Assembly: GCF_910596095.1 (NCBI RefSeq)
Contig: NC_056534.1
Span: 8,184,990 to 8,248,989 of the forward strand
DNA: 64,000 nt
Source of the DNA: Thunnus maccoyii
Taxonomy: Eukaryota > Chordata > Actinopteri > Scombriformes > Scombridae
Direction: 5' to 3'
Made by a program: the position numbers and the translations under genes. This document shows, piece by piece, positions 36,701-47,005 of this stretch. Each line of letters opens with the position of its first letter. The first letter of the stretch is position 1. The notes under the pieces were generated by a model. It worked only from the letters and a program-made list of their open reading frames with translations, was not told the DNA's origin and searched no databases.

Positions 36701-39700
36701 ACAGTTATAGTAATGATCAGCGTCTCTAACTTGAGGCCACAGCTTTTATGGCAGAGAAGATGTAGAGACATTCTGGGAGGTTGGGAGATTGACAGGGATA
36801 AAAAGAGAGTAGAGAAGTGCTTTTTCTTTCCTTTTAAACTCTCATCTTTGCACCTTGTGAACTCTCCATCTCTCCTCTAGACCAGTGGTCCTCAAACTTT
36901 CACATCAAGGATCCCTAAACAGACACAAACTAGACCACGGACCCTCATTTGATAAGATTTTGTCCCAGCGTCCCCGTGTTTTATTACAGAAAGTACATGA
37001 AACCAATGACCAGAATAGTCATTCTGTCATTGTTTTACTGATGGATGGAATTATAGTGAAAGTACTTTGAGAGCCACTGTTCTAGACATCCACTTCTCCC
37101 ACTATGACACATCATTCTCCTCTTTCCAGTCTCTTACCTCTCTCAGTGTCAAACCTAACCTCCAGTTACCTTGACTGTTCTTGGTAAATGAAATAACACC
37201 TACGTGACATTTCCAAACCATAAAATAAGGATCTTTAATATAAATTCATACGATTACGAAGATTTACATACAAAAGCTGCAAATGATATCAGGTCATTTC
37301 CATTTATATTATTTGCAGTGTTTTTTTAATTTTCAGCTCATAGCTCTATTTGACATTTAACAACCTTCAGCACTCATTAATCATCTTATTTTAATCTACA
37401 GCTTATTCTCTACTGCTGCGATGACCCAGTTAGCCCACAGCGCTCATTAAAGTTTCATTTTAGCCTTCCCTAGCCATACTCTCATGTTCGTCAGCTTGGC
37501 GATATAGCTATTTACCTGCCTGTGTTCATCTATTCTGCCATAAATCCTTCTCTTCATCTATTTATCCACCATCTCGTGACTTTACTGCCCCTCTCCCCCA
37601 CACTCACTGTGCTCCAGCTCAGTGACGCGGTGGTTGACGGTATCGATGCCCTGGTTTATCTTCTCATGCTGGCCCTGCGTCTCCTTCCTCATAGCCTGTC
37701 GCTCCTTCTCTAACATCTTTATTTTCCTCTCCAGCTCCCCCTCCAGGTCCTCCACCCTCCAGGTGCCCTTTCCGCGCCCAGGAGTGCCCTTAGATGGGGG
37801 CTTGGGGGCAGATGAAGCAGGGGAGGCGGGGCGGCGGCCCCCTGGGGTAGACACAGAAGGTGAGGAAGAAGCACCACCTGTGGGCGGAGTGGGAGCCTTG
37901 ACATTGTGACCAGCTGGGCTGCTGCTACTTGCACCCATGGATGTGTCGGTGAGGTTCAAGGCGGCAGGGCCTATCTCCGCCTGCGGGAAGGGGAGAGAGA
38001 AAAGGACAGGACAGTGTTGGAGATTGAAATAGGAAACTCAAAAAGAGATGGACAAAGAGATCATAAAAGAAATGCAGTGGAGAAAAATAACAATTAATCT
38101 GTTCACAAGAGGTGTAAAATGGGAAGCAGCCTGGACAGAAAATGTATTTTAGCTTTTGTTTCAATATAGTATATAATTCAGTGAACAGCCTCACTGATTG
38201 GGATGGATTTTCAATCAATTTTGGACAGACATTCATGGTCCCCACAGGATGAATCCCACTGACTCTGGTAAAGGCCTGGCTTTTCGTCAAGTGCCACTGA
38301 AATATCTCAACAACTATTAGATGAATTATATTCAACTCAATGACCTTGGAGGATAAATTCTTATGACTTTGTTGATTCCTTGACTTTTCTTGTAGCACCA
38401 TCATCAGGTCAAAATTTCTATTTGCCCAATTTGATTTATCAAAATATCAGCGAAACTGGTATTCCCATCAGCCTCTGCTATACTTTGCATTCAGTGCTAA
38501 ATAGCAAATGTTAGCACGCCAACTCACTGAACTACGATGGCGCTAAACCAGATTTCACATATAAGGACAGCACTTACGAATTTAAAACATTTTTGAGAAG
38601 CTCACCCTACTCATGACACAATATTAAGATGCAATATTTAGTTTCCCTTTTGTTACTTCTGATGTGTATTATCTATTATCAGAGAAGCATCAGAGCTTCC
38701 CATGTATGTAATCTGACATACAGTTGCCTTCAAACAGCAGTCAGATCAAAGATTTGCCCTGATGAAGAGCTCAAGACCAAAAGCGTGGTTTTTTCTTTAG
38801 ACTTAAGTAAAAAAATGTCTTTTGTCACAAAATTAAATTAACAGTAACCCTCAGTATGTGTCTGGTACAGTATATGGTCTGGTATCAATCATTATATTGA
38901 TCAATTAGATTTTTTTAAGTTGTTTATTTTGCCTTATGTGAAAGTCTCCTAGATAATCTCTGTTGGAAAGATGGCGATGGTCCTGATTGATTATTAATGG
39001 GCAGAGTTGTCATCAACAGGGGACATCTAGTTCACACAAAGGCAGCATCTGAAACGTCTGTTTTCAAACAGACTGTTGTTATTCATTTAATAAGAGAAAA
39101 ATACAAGAGGAGAATTTGGGAGTGCTTGACTTATTCTATGGATCTTTGTTTTATTTAACTTAAAGAAATTAACCATAAAGGCAATGAGCAGATCATTCAT
39201 GTCTTCTTTGTAGTAGCATAAATAATGACAGTTTTTTTTTAAATTTATGTCTGTTTTAGTGGCGGTTTTAAACAGAACGGGAAGTGAAATGAAATGATAA
39301 AGCAGTAGCACGACAAGAGGCGTTAGTGATGATCCTAGTAGCGAGGCAGTAGCTGTATTAGTATTCATGGCAGAAATATAAAAAGGGTGTTGGTGAAGCA
39401 GCAGTAAAGAGAGATGTGCTGCTGTTAGTGTGGATGAGACGGCTGTGAGGGAGATATATAATATCAAGAGAATTGCTGAGGCAGGACTGGACGTCCAGGA
39501 TATAAATTCACACTGACGGAGACAACCTTGCTACTGTGCTAGGGGAGCGCTGGCAGTGATGTAGCTGTGTGTGTGTGTGTGTGAGTGTGTGTGTTTGTGT
39601 GTGTGTGTGTGTATGTGTTATAAGCCTGCCTATGTCTCAATCTCAGCACACGCACAAGCTGAGAACCTGACCTCCCCTCCCTTCACCACTCTCTTTCCTG

Positions 39701-40677
39701 TCCAGCCAGCTTCATCTTTTATTTATGCCTGTATCCTGCTGTCGGATGCAGAGGTATAGGGTAGAGGCAGTTGTCACAGTGGGGGGGGGGGGAGCAGAAG
39801 GTTGTGAGGGCCAGGTGGAAAGATTTCCCTTGGGTCCGTGGGGAGTGTGCGCAAGACCTGCCTGTGTCAGGAGGCGTTTGTCAGAAAAGAGGAGAGGTGA
39901 AGATAAAAGAGGTAGAGAAAGATGAAGAGGGAAGGAGGGAGGGAGGGAGTTAGAGAAATATCAGGGCACCTAAGATGATGAACATTGACGCCACTGCACA
40001 GGCCTTTAAACTATTTTACTGTTGTGATTTCTGCATGCACCCATGGCTTGTGGTGCTTTTCAGAACTCATTTTTCATTTTTAGTAACAGTAAATGATCAA
40101 TTCTGGGAGGATTATTTTAATCACATTCACCAGAGAGGTCTTAAACTGCTCAGTGGATAACAGCCTGTCAATGTGAAAACTGGCTGTTAAACTGACCAGA
40201 CCTGGACCTAATTTAGTCAATGGATAATTTGGTTTCAGTCCAAATCTCCTGCTGTCAAACAAAACTCAAACAGGAGGGTAAACAGCAAGAGAACAACAGG
40301 TTTTGCCAAAGTTTGTCAAGCATGTTATGTTCCCCTTTACCTCCAGTTTCTCAATGCGGTCCTTCAGGTCCATGATGGCCCTGGCCAGCTCCTCCACTGC
40401 CCGCGCCGTCTGCAGCTGCGCCGCGGCGGAAGAGCTCACATCATCCCCGGCCATGACCCGGCGGTTGCCGCTCCAGACCCCGATGCTCCGCTCCGGGGTG
40501 CTCTTCTCATCCTCCAGGTCACTCTCACATTCACTCAGCTTCCCTGTGAGCTCCCGGATGGTCCTCTGGTCCATGAGAATCTGGTCGTTCTGCTGCAGGA
40601 CCATCTGCCGGAGCTCCTCCGCAGTGGTCCGAAGATAAGTCCAGTCCTCATCCCCGGCTCCATATGGATCGTCCGCC

Positions 40678-40717
<40 letters not shown>

Positions 40718-41099
40718 CCCGCCTCTGCCTCAGATCCTTGGTCTTGCATTCTCCGACGGGAACAGGTGTGCAGATCAACCGGCTGAAGCTGAACTGTTTT
40801 GCGGACCCTCCGCCGGTCTCCTCCCCGAGGTTGAGCTCGTTCAGAGTGGGGACCTCCAGACCGATGCCACCGATCCCGTTCCCTCCATCGTAGGACTCGG
40901 CGCCGTGCAGAGCGCCCAGCGGCCCGGCGTGTGCCACCGATCCGGGCTCCAGGGGCTGGAGCAGCGACTCCGATGTCAGGGTGCTGTTGTCGCTGAGAGG
41001 CGCGGCGCGTTTACGGGGATACACACTGGCGATGATGCAGATGACCGCGCCGAGGAAGGCCAAGGTGCCCGCTCCAACAAGCACCACCATGAACTTCAT
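30781..41099 (-). CDS. nptxr: Neuronal pentraxin receptor
   Basis: Coding exons are 40341-41099, 37608-37980, 36247-36488, 33218-33397 and 30781-31026. They total 1,800 bases including TGA, all in phase, for 599 residues. NPTXR is a type II membrane pentraxin that clusters AMPA receptors at synapses. The start MKFMVVLVGAGTLAFLGAV is the short cytoplasmic tail plus signal anchor. A charged stalk follows, with a polyglutamine tract, coiled-coil stretches (QMVLQQNDQILMDQRTIREL and the end of exon 2) and an NLTD glycosylation site. The pentraxin domain runs through exons 3-5 with FSYSVPGQ, ELLINDK, the pentraxin signature HICVSWT, WHPIKPGGVLILGQEQ and LGGRFDASQA. It is about 100 residues longer than human NPTXR (500) because of the stalk: the Q tract and a Ser/Pro/Gly-rich insert in exon 2. 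The last-exon acceptor is the less common AAG. The gene is intact. Splice signals predict a 5' UTR intron at 41105-41323. Confidence 0.97.
31531..32117. mobile_element. MITE with CATTTACACCTAGTAT-type inverted termini
   Basis: The left end reads TTTGCATTAACACCTGGTAT and the right end is the inverse of GCCCCATTTACACCTAGTAT, a matching pair about 590 bases apart. The interior holds repeated GATCTGATCGGATTCC-like and CCAGATACAG stretches but no open frame. It lies in nptxr intron 4. The limits are approximate. Confidence 0.6.
32997..33180. repeat. Degenerate ATCC/ATCT tetranucleotide repeat
   Basis: Recurring CATCCATC, CATCTATC and ATTCATC units over about 180 bases, ending 40 bases from nptxr exon 4. 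Confidence 0.85.
33398..34496 (-). other. nptxr intron 3, exon-4-proximal part
   Basis: No exon or recognised element between nptxr exon 4 and the hAT-type element. Confidence 0.5.
34497..35262. mobile_element. hAT-type non-autonomous element with intact target duplication
   Basis: The termini are TAGGGGTGTGC (left) and GCACATCCCTA (right), inverted repeats differing at one of 11 bases, flanked on both sides by the identical octamer ATGGACAC (34489-34496 and 35263-35270). An 8-bp duplication and this terminus are hAT hallmarks. The element is 766 bp. Its subterminal regions are rich in CCAAATA- and AATACAAATA-like repeats, and it encodes no transposase. It carries a tRNA-like segment at 34990-35060. 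It lies in nptxr intron 3. Confidence 0.88.
34990..35060 (+). repeat. tRNA-like segment (pseudo-tRNA or SINE head) inside the hAT element
   Basis: GGTTTAGCTCAGTAGTCAGC resembles a tRNA D-arm with a near A box (TAGCTCAGTAG). GAGTTTGAGACTCAGTG, about 45 bases on, resembles a T-arm with a decayed B box. The central arm pairs poorly and the acceptor stem is not convincing, so I do not call a functional tRNA. Confidence 0.5.
35271..36246 (-). other. nptxr intron 3, exon-3-proximal part
   Basis: AT-rich intron sequence without recognised features. Confidence 0.5.
36883..37079. mobile_element. Short hAT-type MITE with CAGTGG termini
   Basis: Starts CAGTGGTCCTCAAACTTT and ends AGTACTTTGAGAGCCACTG, inverted repeats over 197 bp. 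The flanking octamers are CTCTAGAC and TTCTAGAC (7 of 8 equal), a good hAT target duplication. Non-coding; sits in nptxr intron 2. Confidence 0.85.
38190..38560 (+). repeat. Dispersed repeat (TTAGCATGCTAAC-associated family), plus copy
   Basis: Carries ACAGACATTCATGGTCCCCA, GAAATATCTCAACAACTATT, CATCATCAGGTCAAAATTTC, ATTCCCATCAGCCTCTGC and TAGCAAATGTTAGCACGCC. I recognise these as one common fish repeat. The same family is present inverted at 42770-43190. Confidence 0.7.
39566..39618. repeat. (TG)n microsatellite
   Basis: TG run with AG, TT and TA interruptions, about 53 bp, in nptxr intron 1. Confidence 0.95.
39781..39792. repeat. Run of 12 G
   Basis: A pure G homopolymer, a likely hotspot for sequencing and replication errors. 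Confidence 0.95.
40678..40717 (-). repeat. nptxr: CAG/CTG trinucleotide repeat in nptxr exon 1
   Basis: CTG on the plus strand reads CAG on the coding strand. With one CAA interruption it encodes about 13 glutamines between RQRREQ and ADDPYG in the receptor stalk. It is in frame and so can vary in length without a frameshift. Confidence 0.95.
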
Positions 41100-41104
41100 T
41101 ATGA

Positions 41105-41323
41105 CTGTGGAGATCGACGCAAAAGATTACGATTCAGGGGGAAAAAACTGACATACACACAGCTGTGAAAATGTCTTCGTTTTAGTGGCTGAAACGGGCT
41201 ACAGAGAGCAGCATCACAGCGTGTAGGAAGACTGCATCACCCGAATATGATCATGATCTGATTAGTCGATTATCAATCTGCCATCTCTGACAAACCGAGC
41301 CGGAAAAAAAAGGTGGCACTTAC
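41105..41323 (-). other. nptxr: Predicted 5' UTR intron of nptxr
   Basis: On the minus strand a perfect GTAAGT donor (41323-41318) follows TTCTGTAC, and a pyrimidine-rich CTCCACAG acceptor ends at 41105, five bases before the ATG. Together they define a 219-bp intron ahead of the first coding exon. Confidence 0.6.
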
Positions 41324-41470
41324 GTACAGAAGATGTTTGTCAGAGGCGCTGCTGTTTTCTCCTTGTCGCCCTCACTGTGTGTATAACTGATGGCACCGCG
41401 CTGTCTGGACCAGAGATGCTCCCTCTAACGTCTCCGTGTTGCTAAGCTGCTCTCCTCCGTGCGTTACCAT
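41324..41470 (-). promoter_or_regulatory. nptxr: nptxr 5' UTR exon and probable promoter
   Basis: A GC- and CpG-rich stretch directly upstream of the predicted 5' UTR donor. No TATA box. It includes GACAGCGC, half of a REST/RE1 site, without a convincing second half. Confidence 0.45.
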
Positions 41471-41550
41471 GGGGACCGCGGGAGAGGAGGAGCGAGGCTG
41501 CTGTGGGCATGCGTCAGTCGGAGCAGAGGTGAACCTCTAGCAGCATGAAT

Positions 41551-41552
<2 letters not shown>

Positions 41553-41593
<41 letters not shown>
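41553..41593. repeat. (TG)n microsatellite, 41 bp
   Basis: A pure TG run just upstream of nptxr. Confidence 0.97.
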
Positions 41594-41598
<5 letters not shown>

Positions 41599-42769
41599 GA
41601 AACACGTGAAGAGAGAAAACAGAAAAGGAGGGATGAAACGTAAAAAGGGACAGTTAAGGTGTGTCATTGTTTGTGTATGTTTACTCGTTTGGCTTATTAT
41701 TTTCATTGAGTGTTTTGACCTTGTAATATTAACAAAGTCATTAATTCTGGTTTTGGAAATTTGCAAATCCTAATAAAATCTACCACAAAAAAGAGAGAAA
41801 GAAATCTAGGAAAATTGGAGGAAAACAGGTTTGCAAACATAAAATACACAAAAACTGTTTATTAATATGCAGAAAAAGAATGCAAATTATAATAGTATAA
41901 AGATTAAAAGCAAAATATAAAAATATAATATAAAGTATAAGTATATTAAAATATAAAGACAGAGTTGTGGACAGTGGACCATCCATAAGTGAGTGTACAA
42001 AGACACAGTTAACAAAAATATAAGAAATGCACCCTTAAGTGCACAATACACACACACAAAACACACACATCTGCAATGACAAAATCCCAAATATTTGGAG
42101 CTGAAATAATCCAGAGCTCTAAGAGAAGCACACAGGAGCCTGAGTGCTGCATTCAGCAGCCTGCATCTATTCACAGATATGACAATACACATCTGATGGA
42201 AAAATACAAAGGTCATACATTCAAATTAGAGTGAGAGCTTAAGGACGGATGAGGACATTCTGCGAATCTGGGGTCTTGAAACACTAAAGGTTTTTGGACT
42301 GAGTGGGAAGAAGAAAATGTTTTCTTTGTGAGCCAGAGCTAACTCAACACTAACGCCAACAGAAATGATCCGACCCTGATAATACTTCTCTGTGGCATGC
42401 ACTCTTGCTGGAACACTTTTCTTCAGAGGGGTAGATGAAGCACTTTTTAAAAAGTTTGTGCTTCATATTTGTCCAAATTAAATTAAGACATGCAGTGCAG
42501 GATGGATCTGATCTAAGTAAGGTGGCTCAGCAAACATCTGGGCATCTGGTGAAGTGAATTGATTAGCACAACATTAAAAGACAAACCTCGTACCCATAAC
42601 TTCAGGTATGAATCGATGATACTTCAATTAATTCCAGGAGTTACTTTGTTGGTGAACAGACTTTCCATTAACCCAGCTACACTTCACTTTGTACATTTTC
42701 CAGAAAACATTTCAGCAACTTTGAGTGACAACAAAAGAGCAAACAGCTGTCTGGTTGAACAAGTCTACA
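41594..42769. other. Intergenic DNA upstream of nptxr; nothing recognised
   Basis: AT-rich. The A/T-rich stretch at about 41870-41960 reads as hydrophobic open frames on the minus strand, without homologues. Confidence 0.5.
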
Positions 42770-43190
42770 GCCAAGCTACTGTAGCGTGTCTGTAAAGCTG
42801 TACTTAGCCACAGCGTGCTAACATGCTATGCTTTATACTGTTTACTATGTTCACCATCTTAGCACAGTGTGATAGCATGCTAATATTTTCTAATTAGCAC
42901 CACACACAAAGTGCAGATAAGGGTGATGTGAATGTCATTGTTTTTTTCTGGTTTTTGGTCATAAACTAAAGTATTGGATTGACTTTTGACCCTTATTTTG
43001 TTGCTGAAGGTCACCAAGTTATTAAAATTCATCCAGTGTGGGAGGTGGGGAGGGGGTGTTGGGGGGCATGAATCTCTACACAAAATTAAATGACAGTCTA
43101 TCCCATAGTGTTTGAGATATTTCAGTCTGGACTGACTAACCAACCGACTGACATTGTCATCTTTGGCGAACATGGCGAAAGTGAATGTAA
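42770..43190 (-). repeat. Dispersed repeat, inverted copy of the 38190-38560 family
   Basis: On the minus strand it carries CCAATACTTTAGTTTATGAC, AATGACATTCACATCACC, CACTTTGTG and GTGCTAATTAG. On the plus strand it starts with GTGCTAACATGCTATGC. It continues the consensus beyond the plus-oriented copy. Confidence 0.65.
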
Positions 43191-43790
43191 AGCACAAGTC
43201 TTGTAAGTTGATTGCATTTTTGCCTCTTGAGGCAAAAGCGGATGAAGGAATTAGTTTCTCTGCCTCGTCTCTGACTAATTTATCCTTATGTGACGGCTGA
43301 ATTTCAGTGCAAGTCTACAGGGAAGATGTTGCTCTTTGATTCTGAAGGACAGATGTTGTAGAAAGCTGACTTCTTTTTTTTCTTCTTGGCACAACCTAAC
43401 TTTTTGAAACAAGATTTGATATTTCAGTATGAGACATATACACAGACTTTATGCAGGTTTTTACAGTGAAAAGATGTTTCATTTGCAAAATTGCAGGTTA
43501 AAAAGAAGTCCTTTTCATCTGTCTTCTTTTTTTTTCATTTCTCTTGCAAGGACTGTAGTATGACTGTAAAAGCAGATACACTTCTGACTTGCAACAGTTT
43601 AAGAAAGCCACAAATTATGTGTTTTCCATCCCCAAGTCAAACTCCATGGAAATGTTCGGAATGTTTGGTTTGAAATGAAGCTTAAACATCCACCACAACT
43701 GGAGGCTCAAACACCAGTCTGGTCAGGAATCCCTGCAGCGACCAGTAGCCTAGATTATGGATTAATCTCCAGAGGTGGCTGATGTGGCAT

Positions 43791-43791
<1 letters not shown>
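43191..43791. other. Intergenic DNA; nothing recognised
   Basis: AT-rich spacer between the inverted repeat copy and a CA microsatellite. Confidence 0.5.

Positions 43792-43865
<74 letters not shown>
43792..43865. repeat. (CA)n microsatellite, 74 bp
   Basis: A long uninterrupted CA run, lying just beyond the 3' end of a LINE. Confidence 0.98.
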
Positions 43866-43866
<1 letters not shown>

Positions 43867-43904
43867 GGTCACATATGCACAGATGTGGGCTACCCATATT
43901 TTTG

Positions 43905-45590
43905 TTTATACTTTATTTAATCAGGAAGTCACATTGAGATTGAGATCTCATTTGCAAGTGAGACCTGAGTACAGAGTAAAAAAAAATTAAAAGAACATAT
44001 TATGATAATGGAAACGACATAGTAATATAAAATAGTAATAAAACTGCAGAGATTTATATATACCGTCATATAGACAACAGCATGAGAAATTATAAATAAG
44101 TGCAATTCTAAAATGTGGTTGATATAGGCATGAATAGAAATAAAAAAAAAGACAAGCATAGTATTATGTAAAACAGCTAACACCTAACATCAGTAGAACC
44201 TCTAACCAAATGTTTGAATTGCTCTATCAATATCAGTCAAGTCAAGTTTCAGTCTACTCTGTAAATTATTCCAGACGATGGGGCAAAATATCTGAAGGCT
44301 GTCTTTCCAGGATTAGTATTAACTCAGCCAGTCCTGAGAGCGGGTGTTAAAAGTAGAATGTGTTTGGCGCAGTAGTGACGATAAATAAAGTGATAATTTT
44401 TGAAGTAGTTCTTTATAAATTAATAGATAAAAGTGTTGATCTGGCCCTACAGAGAGGGAGGGCCAGCCCACCCTCTCATACAAGACACAAAGTAATAAAT
44501 CTAAGAGCTGAGTGATAGACAGCATCTGATGTTTAAGATTAGAGATAGGAGCATGTCTATAAATAACATTACCATAATCCATACAGAGAGAACGGTCACT
44601 TTCACAATTGTTTTCCTACAGCATAATGGGCGATAGGACCTGTTGCTATACAAAAAAAAAAGAAGTTGTCTATCCAGATGCCTGAGTATTTATAATGAGG
44701 AACTTTCTCAATTGGTTTACCATTTAAAGTGCAGATCTGAAGACTAATTTCTTTAGTGCTTGAGAAAAACATAAACTTTGTTTAATCTGCATTTACAACA
44801 AGTTTAAGGTTAGGAAGGGCATACGGCAGGGTATTAAATGAGAGTTGCAAATTTTCAATGGTTGACTGAATAGAGTTTGCCAAACTGTATAAAATAGTAT
44901 CATCTGCATAAAAATGTAAATTACATGTATTAAAGAACCTGCCAATGTTATTAATATAGATAGTGAATAATACCAGGCCCTAAGATGGAACCCTGTGGAA
45001 CGCCCTTAATCATTGGAAGACACTCAGATTTAACATCGCCCACTTTTATACACTGCCGTCCGTCTGAGAGGTAGTTGCTAAACCATCTCAAAGTGTTTGA
45101 GTCCGTGTAAATATGTGATAGTCTATTTATGAGTGTAAAGTGATCAACAGTGTCAAAAGCTTTTGATAGGTCAACAAAAAGAGCTGCACAATGCATCTTA
45201 TTGTCTTCAGTGGACACAATAACATTTAAGACAAGGGCAGCAGCAGAGCTTGTGCTATGTTCTGCTCTAAATCCAGGCTGATAGAGACTCAGAATGGAAT
45301 ATTTGGTTAAATAATATTTCAGCTGGTTATTAACCAAAGATTCAAGGATCTTTGAAAGGAAGGGCAGTTTTGAAATTGATAGATAGTTATGTAAGACAGA
45401 CTTATCTCCACCTTTGTGAAGAGGCACCACATGAGCTGCTTTCCATATTTTTGGGATGACACCAGTATAAATGCTTAGGTTGAAAATATGAGTTAAGCAG
45501 TCAGTGATTAAAGGATTTTAAGCAAAAATGGGTCTAAGTGATCTTCTCCTGTTGCTTTCTTGGCATCGATTGTTTTAAACCAAACCACAT
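43905..45590 (-). mobile_element. 5'-truncated L2/CR1/Rex-type LINE on the minus strand
   Basis: Minus-strand frames read GEDHLDPFLL (about 45550), VVPLHKGGDKSVLHNY (45430), LYQPGFRAEHST (45270), ALFVDLSKAFDTVDH (45160), NYLSDGRQCIKVGD (45050), GVPQGSILGPG (44990) and then, in another frame, FYADDTILYS (44910). C-terminal parts follow at 44319-44582. Unlike the copy at 22480, both catalytic motifs (DLSKAFD and YADD) are intact, but frameshifts (one near 44975) and loss of the 5' half inactivate it. The 3' end at about 43905 reads CCTGATTAAATAAAGTATAA, the typical L2-like terminus. Confidence 0.92.
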
Positions 45591-46265
45591 ATCAAACCAC
45601 AATGACGATTTAAATTCCATCTGGCTTCTAAACCCAGTGGTATCCTGCCAAAGAGGGAAGATGGAGAAATAGAGGGAACACAGGCAAGAGTGAACCTCTA
45701 ATTCTGTTTAACATTCTGAACAGCAGACAAATAAAACAGCCTGTGGAAAAGAATAAAGTTGTTTGATCTAGATGTATGTATTCATTATAACATCAAAACA
45801 TTAAGAGATGAACACCCAGGCGTTGTGACCTCAGTATCACCCCAGCCTTCACAATTCTTTTGAAACACAAACATTAGCCCCTCTTGTACAGTCTGTTCAG
45901 GCTCCAATGATTGTAGCAAAGCAGCTCAACAGCTCCTCTCTGTGGGACATTTGAGTACTGCAGCTTGAGCAAACACAACTTGCTTTTCTAAAGGTGGGAG
46001 CAGGTACATTATGTTTTTTTTTTACATCAACAATGGATCAAATGACTATGAGTAACGTTAAAGGAGTTGCTCACAGTGACAGTTAATTATCACCTGACTG
46101 TAGTCCCCCTCCGCCTGTAGCTGGCAGCTGTTTCCAGCTGTGTGCTACCTGCTGGGCACAGTATCACAACGTCTCAACATGGCTGGATTAACCTCCTACG
46201 GGGCCCCGGGGCAAAAGTTTGTTGTTGGGACCCTGTTCACCCCACTATAGTCTACATGGTAGTAG
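45591..46265. other. Intergenic DNA; nothing delimitable
   Basis: Contains GGATTAACCTCCTACGGGGC near 46185, a motif seen in fish repeats (compare GGGCCCCTTAACTGGGTTAA at about 26938), but no full element. Confidence 0.45.
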
Positions 46266-46566
46266 TCTAGAACTGAAATGATCAGATGATTAATTGATTA
46301 GTCGACTGACAGAAAATCAATTGGCAACAAATTTGATTAATCAGCAACAATGCCCAAAAATCTCTGCTACCAGCTTCTAAAATGTGAATATTTGCTGGTT
46401 TGGGTTTTTGGCTGTTAGACAAAACAAGTAATTTTAATATGTTAACTTGGGCTTCAGGGAATAATACTATTTTTTTTAACTTTTTATACACTGAACAATC
46501 ATTGGTTATTAAAAAAAAATGCTTGTCAGAGATACTGATAATGAAAATAATTGTTAGTTGCAGCCT
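46266..46566 (-). mobile_element. Third copy of the GAGCTGCAACT MITE, inverted
   Basis: Starts with GAAATGATCAGATGATTAAT, has CCAGCTTCTAAAATGTGAAT, and ends AATAATTGTTAGTTGCAGCC, the inverse of the 15520-15837 element's end. It is more diverged than that copy. Confidence 0.75.
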
Positions 46567-46927
46567 TACAGTACTCCTATGATGGAATAATACTACCTTG
46601 CCCTCAGTTTTCTGTGCGCAATTAGATAAAATACAAATGTACAAAAAATTAGCTTAATATGAACTAAAACAATGAAAAAGAACTAGATTCTGACAGAGTA
46701 CCTCTTCAAGACCAGAACAAGATGGAGGACCTGTCATAGATGATGTACTTCAGTGGTGCAAATTTCAAACTAATTTGCAGTTAATTGGATGAAACCTGAT
46801 ATGGACAAGAGTGATCAGGTGGGCAGACACAAATGAAAAATAATGTTGCTCCTGTCTGCTGGATGTATAATTAGGCAATTGTTTGCTAACAACTTCACCA
46901 GATACCGCTGTTAGACATGGAAGGAGA

Positions 46928-47005
46928 GAGATTTTCCTTCAGAGCTGCTGGAGCTGAAAGGAGAGGGAGGTGACTGGTACTGGGAGGAGGTGGAGTGGGT
47001 GTCCT
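46928..47005 (-). pseudogene. Duplicated fragment of cbx6 coding exon 5
   Basis: This 78-base segment aligns without gaps to 51884-51961 in cbx6 exon 5, with 7 differences (about 91% identity). Both are in the same orientation and about 4.9 kb apart. Shared runs include GAGATTTTCCTTCAGAGC and GGTGGAGTGGGTGT. The 68-residue minus-strand frame crossing it (46939-47145) has no start context or splice structure of its own, so I treat it as a duplicated non-functional fragment. It lies downstream of the cbx6 stop codon, possibly within or beyond the 3' UTR. Confidence 0.85.

Larger units (their letters stand above)
37981..40340 (-). other. nptxr intron 1
   Basis: A 2.4-kb intron containing a dispersed repeat (38190-38560), a TG microsatellite and a run of 12 G. 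No additional exon is recognised. Confidence 0.6.

Noticed and set aside
40695..41168. 157-residue plus-strand open frame
   Set aside because: Antisense shadow of nptxr exon 1, which is the real coding strand by homology.
41383..41412. Possible REST/RE1 silencer near nptxr
   Set aside because: Only one half-site (GACAGCGC on the minus strand) is clear. The second half does not match at usual spacing.
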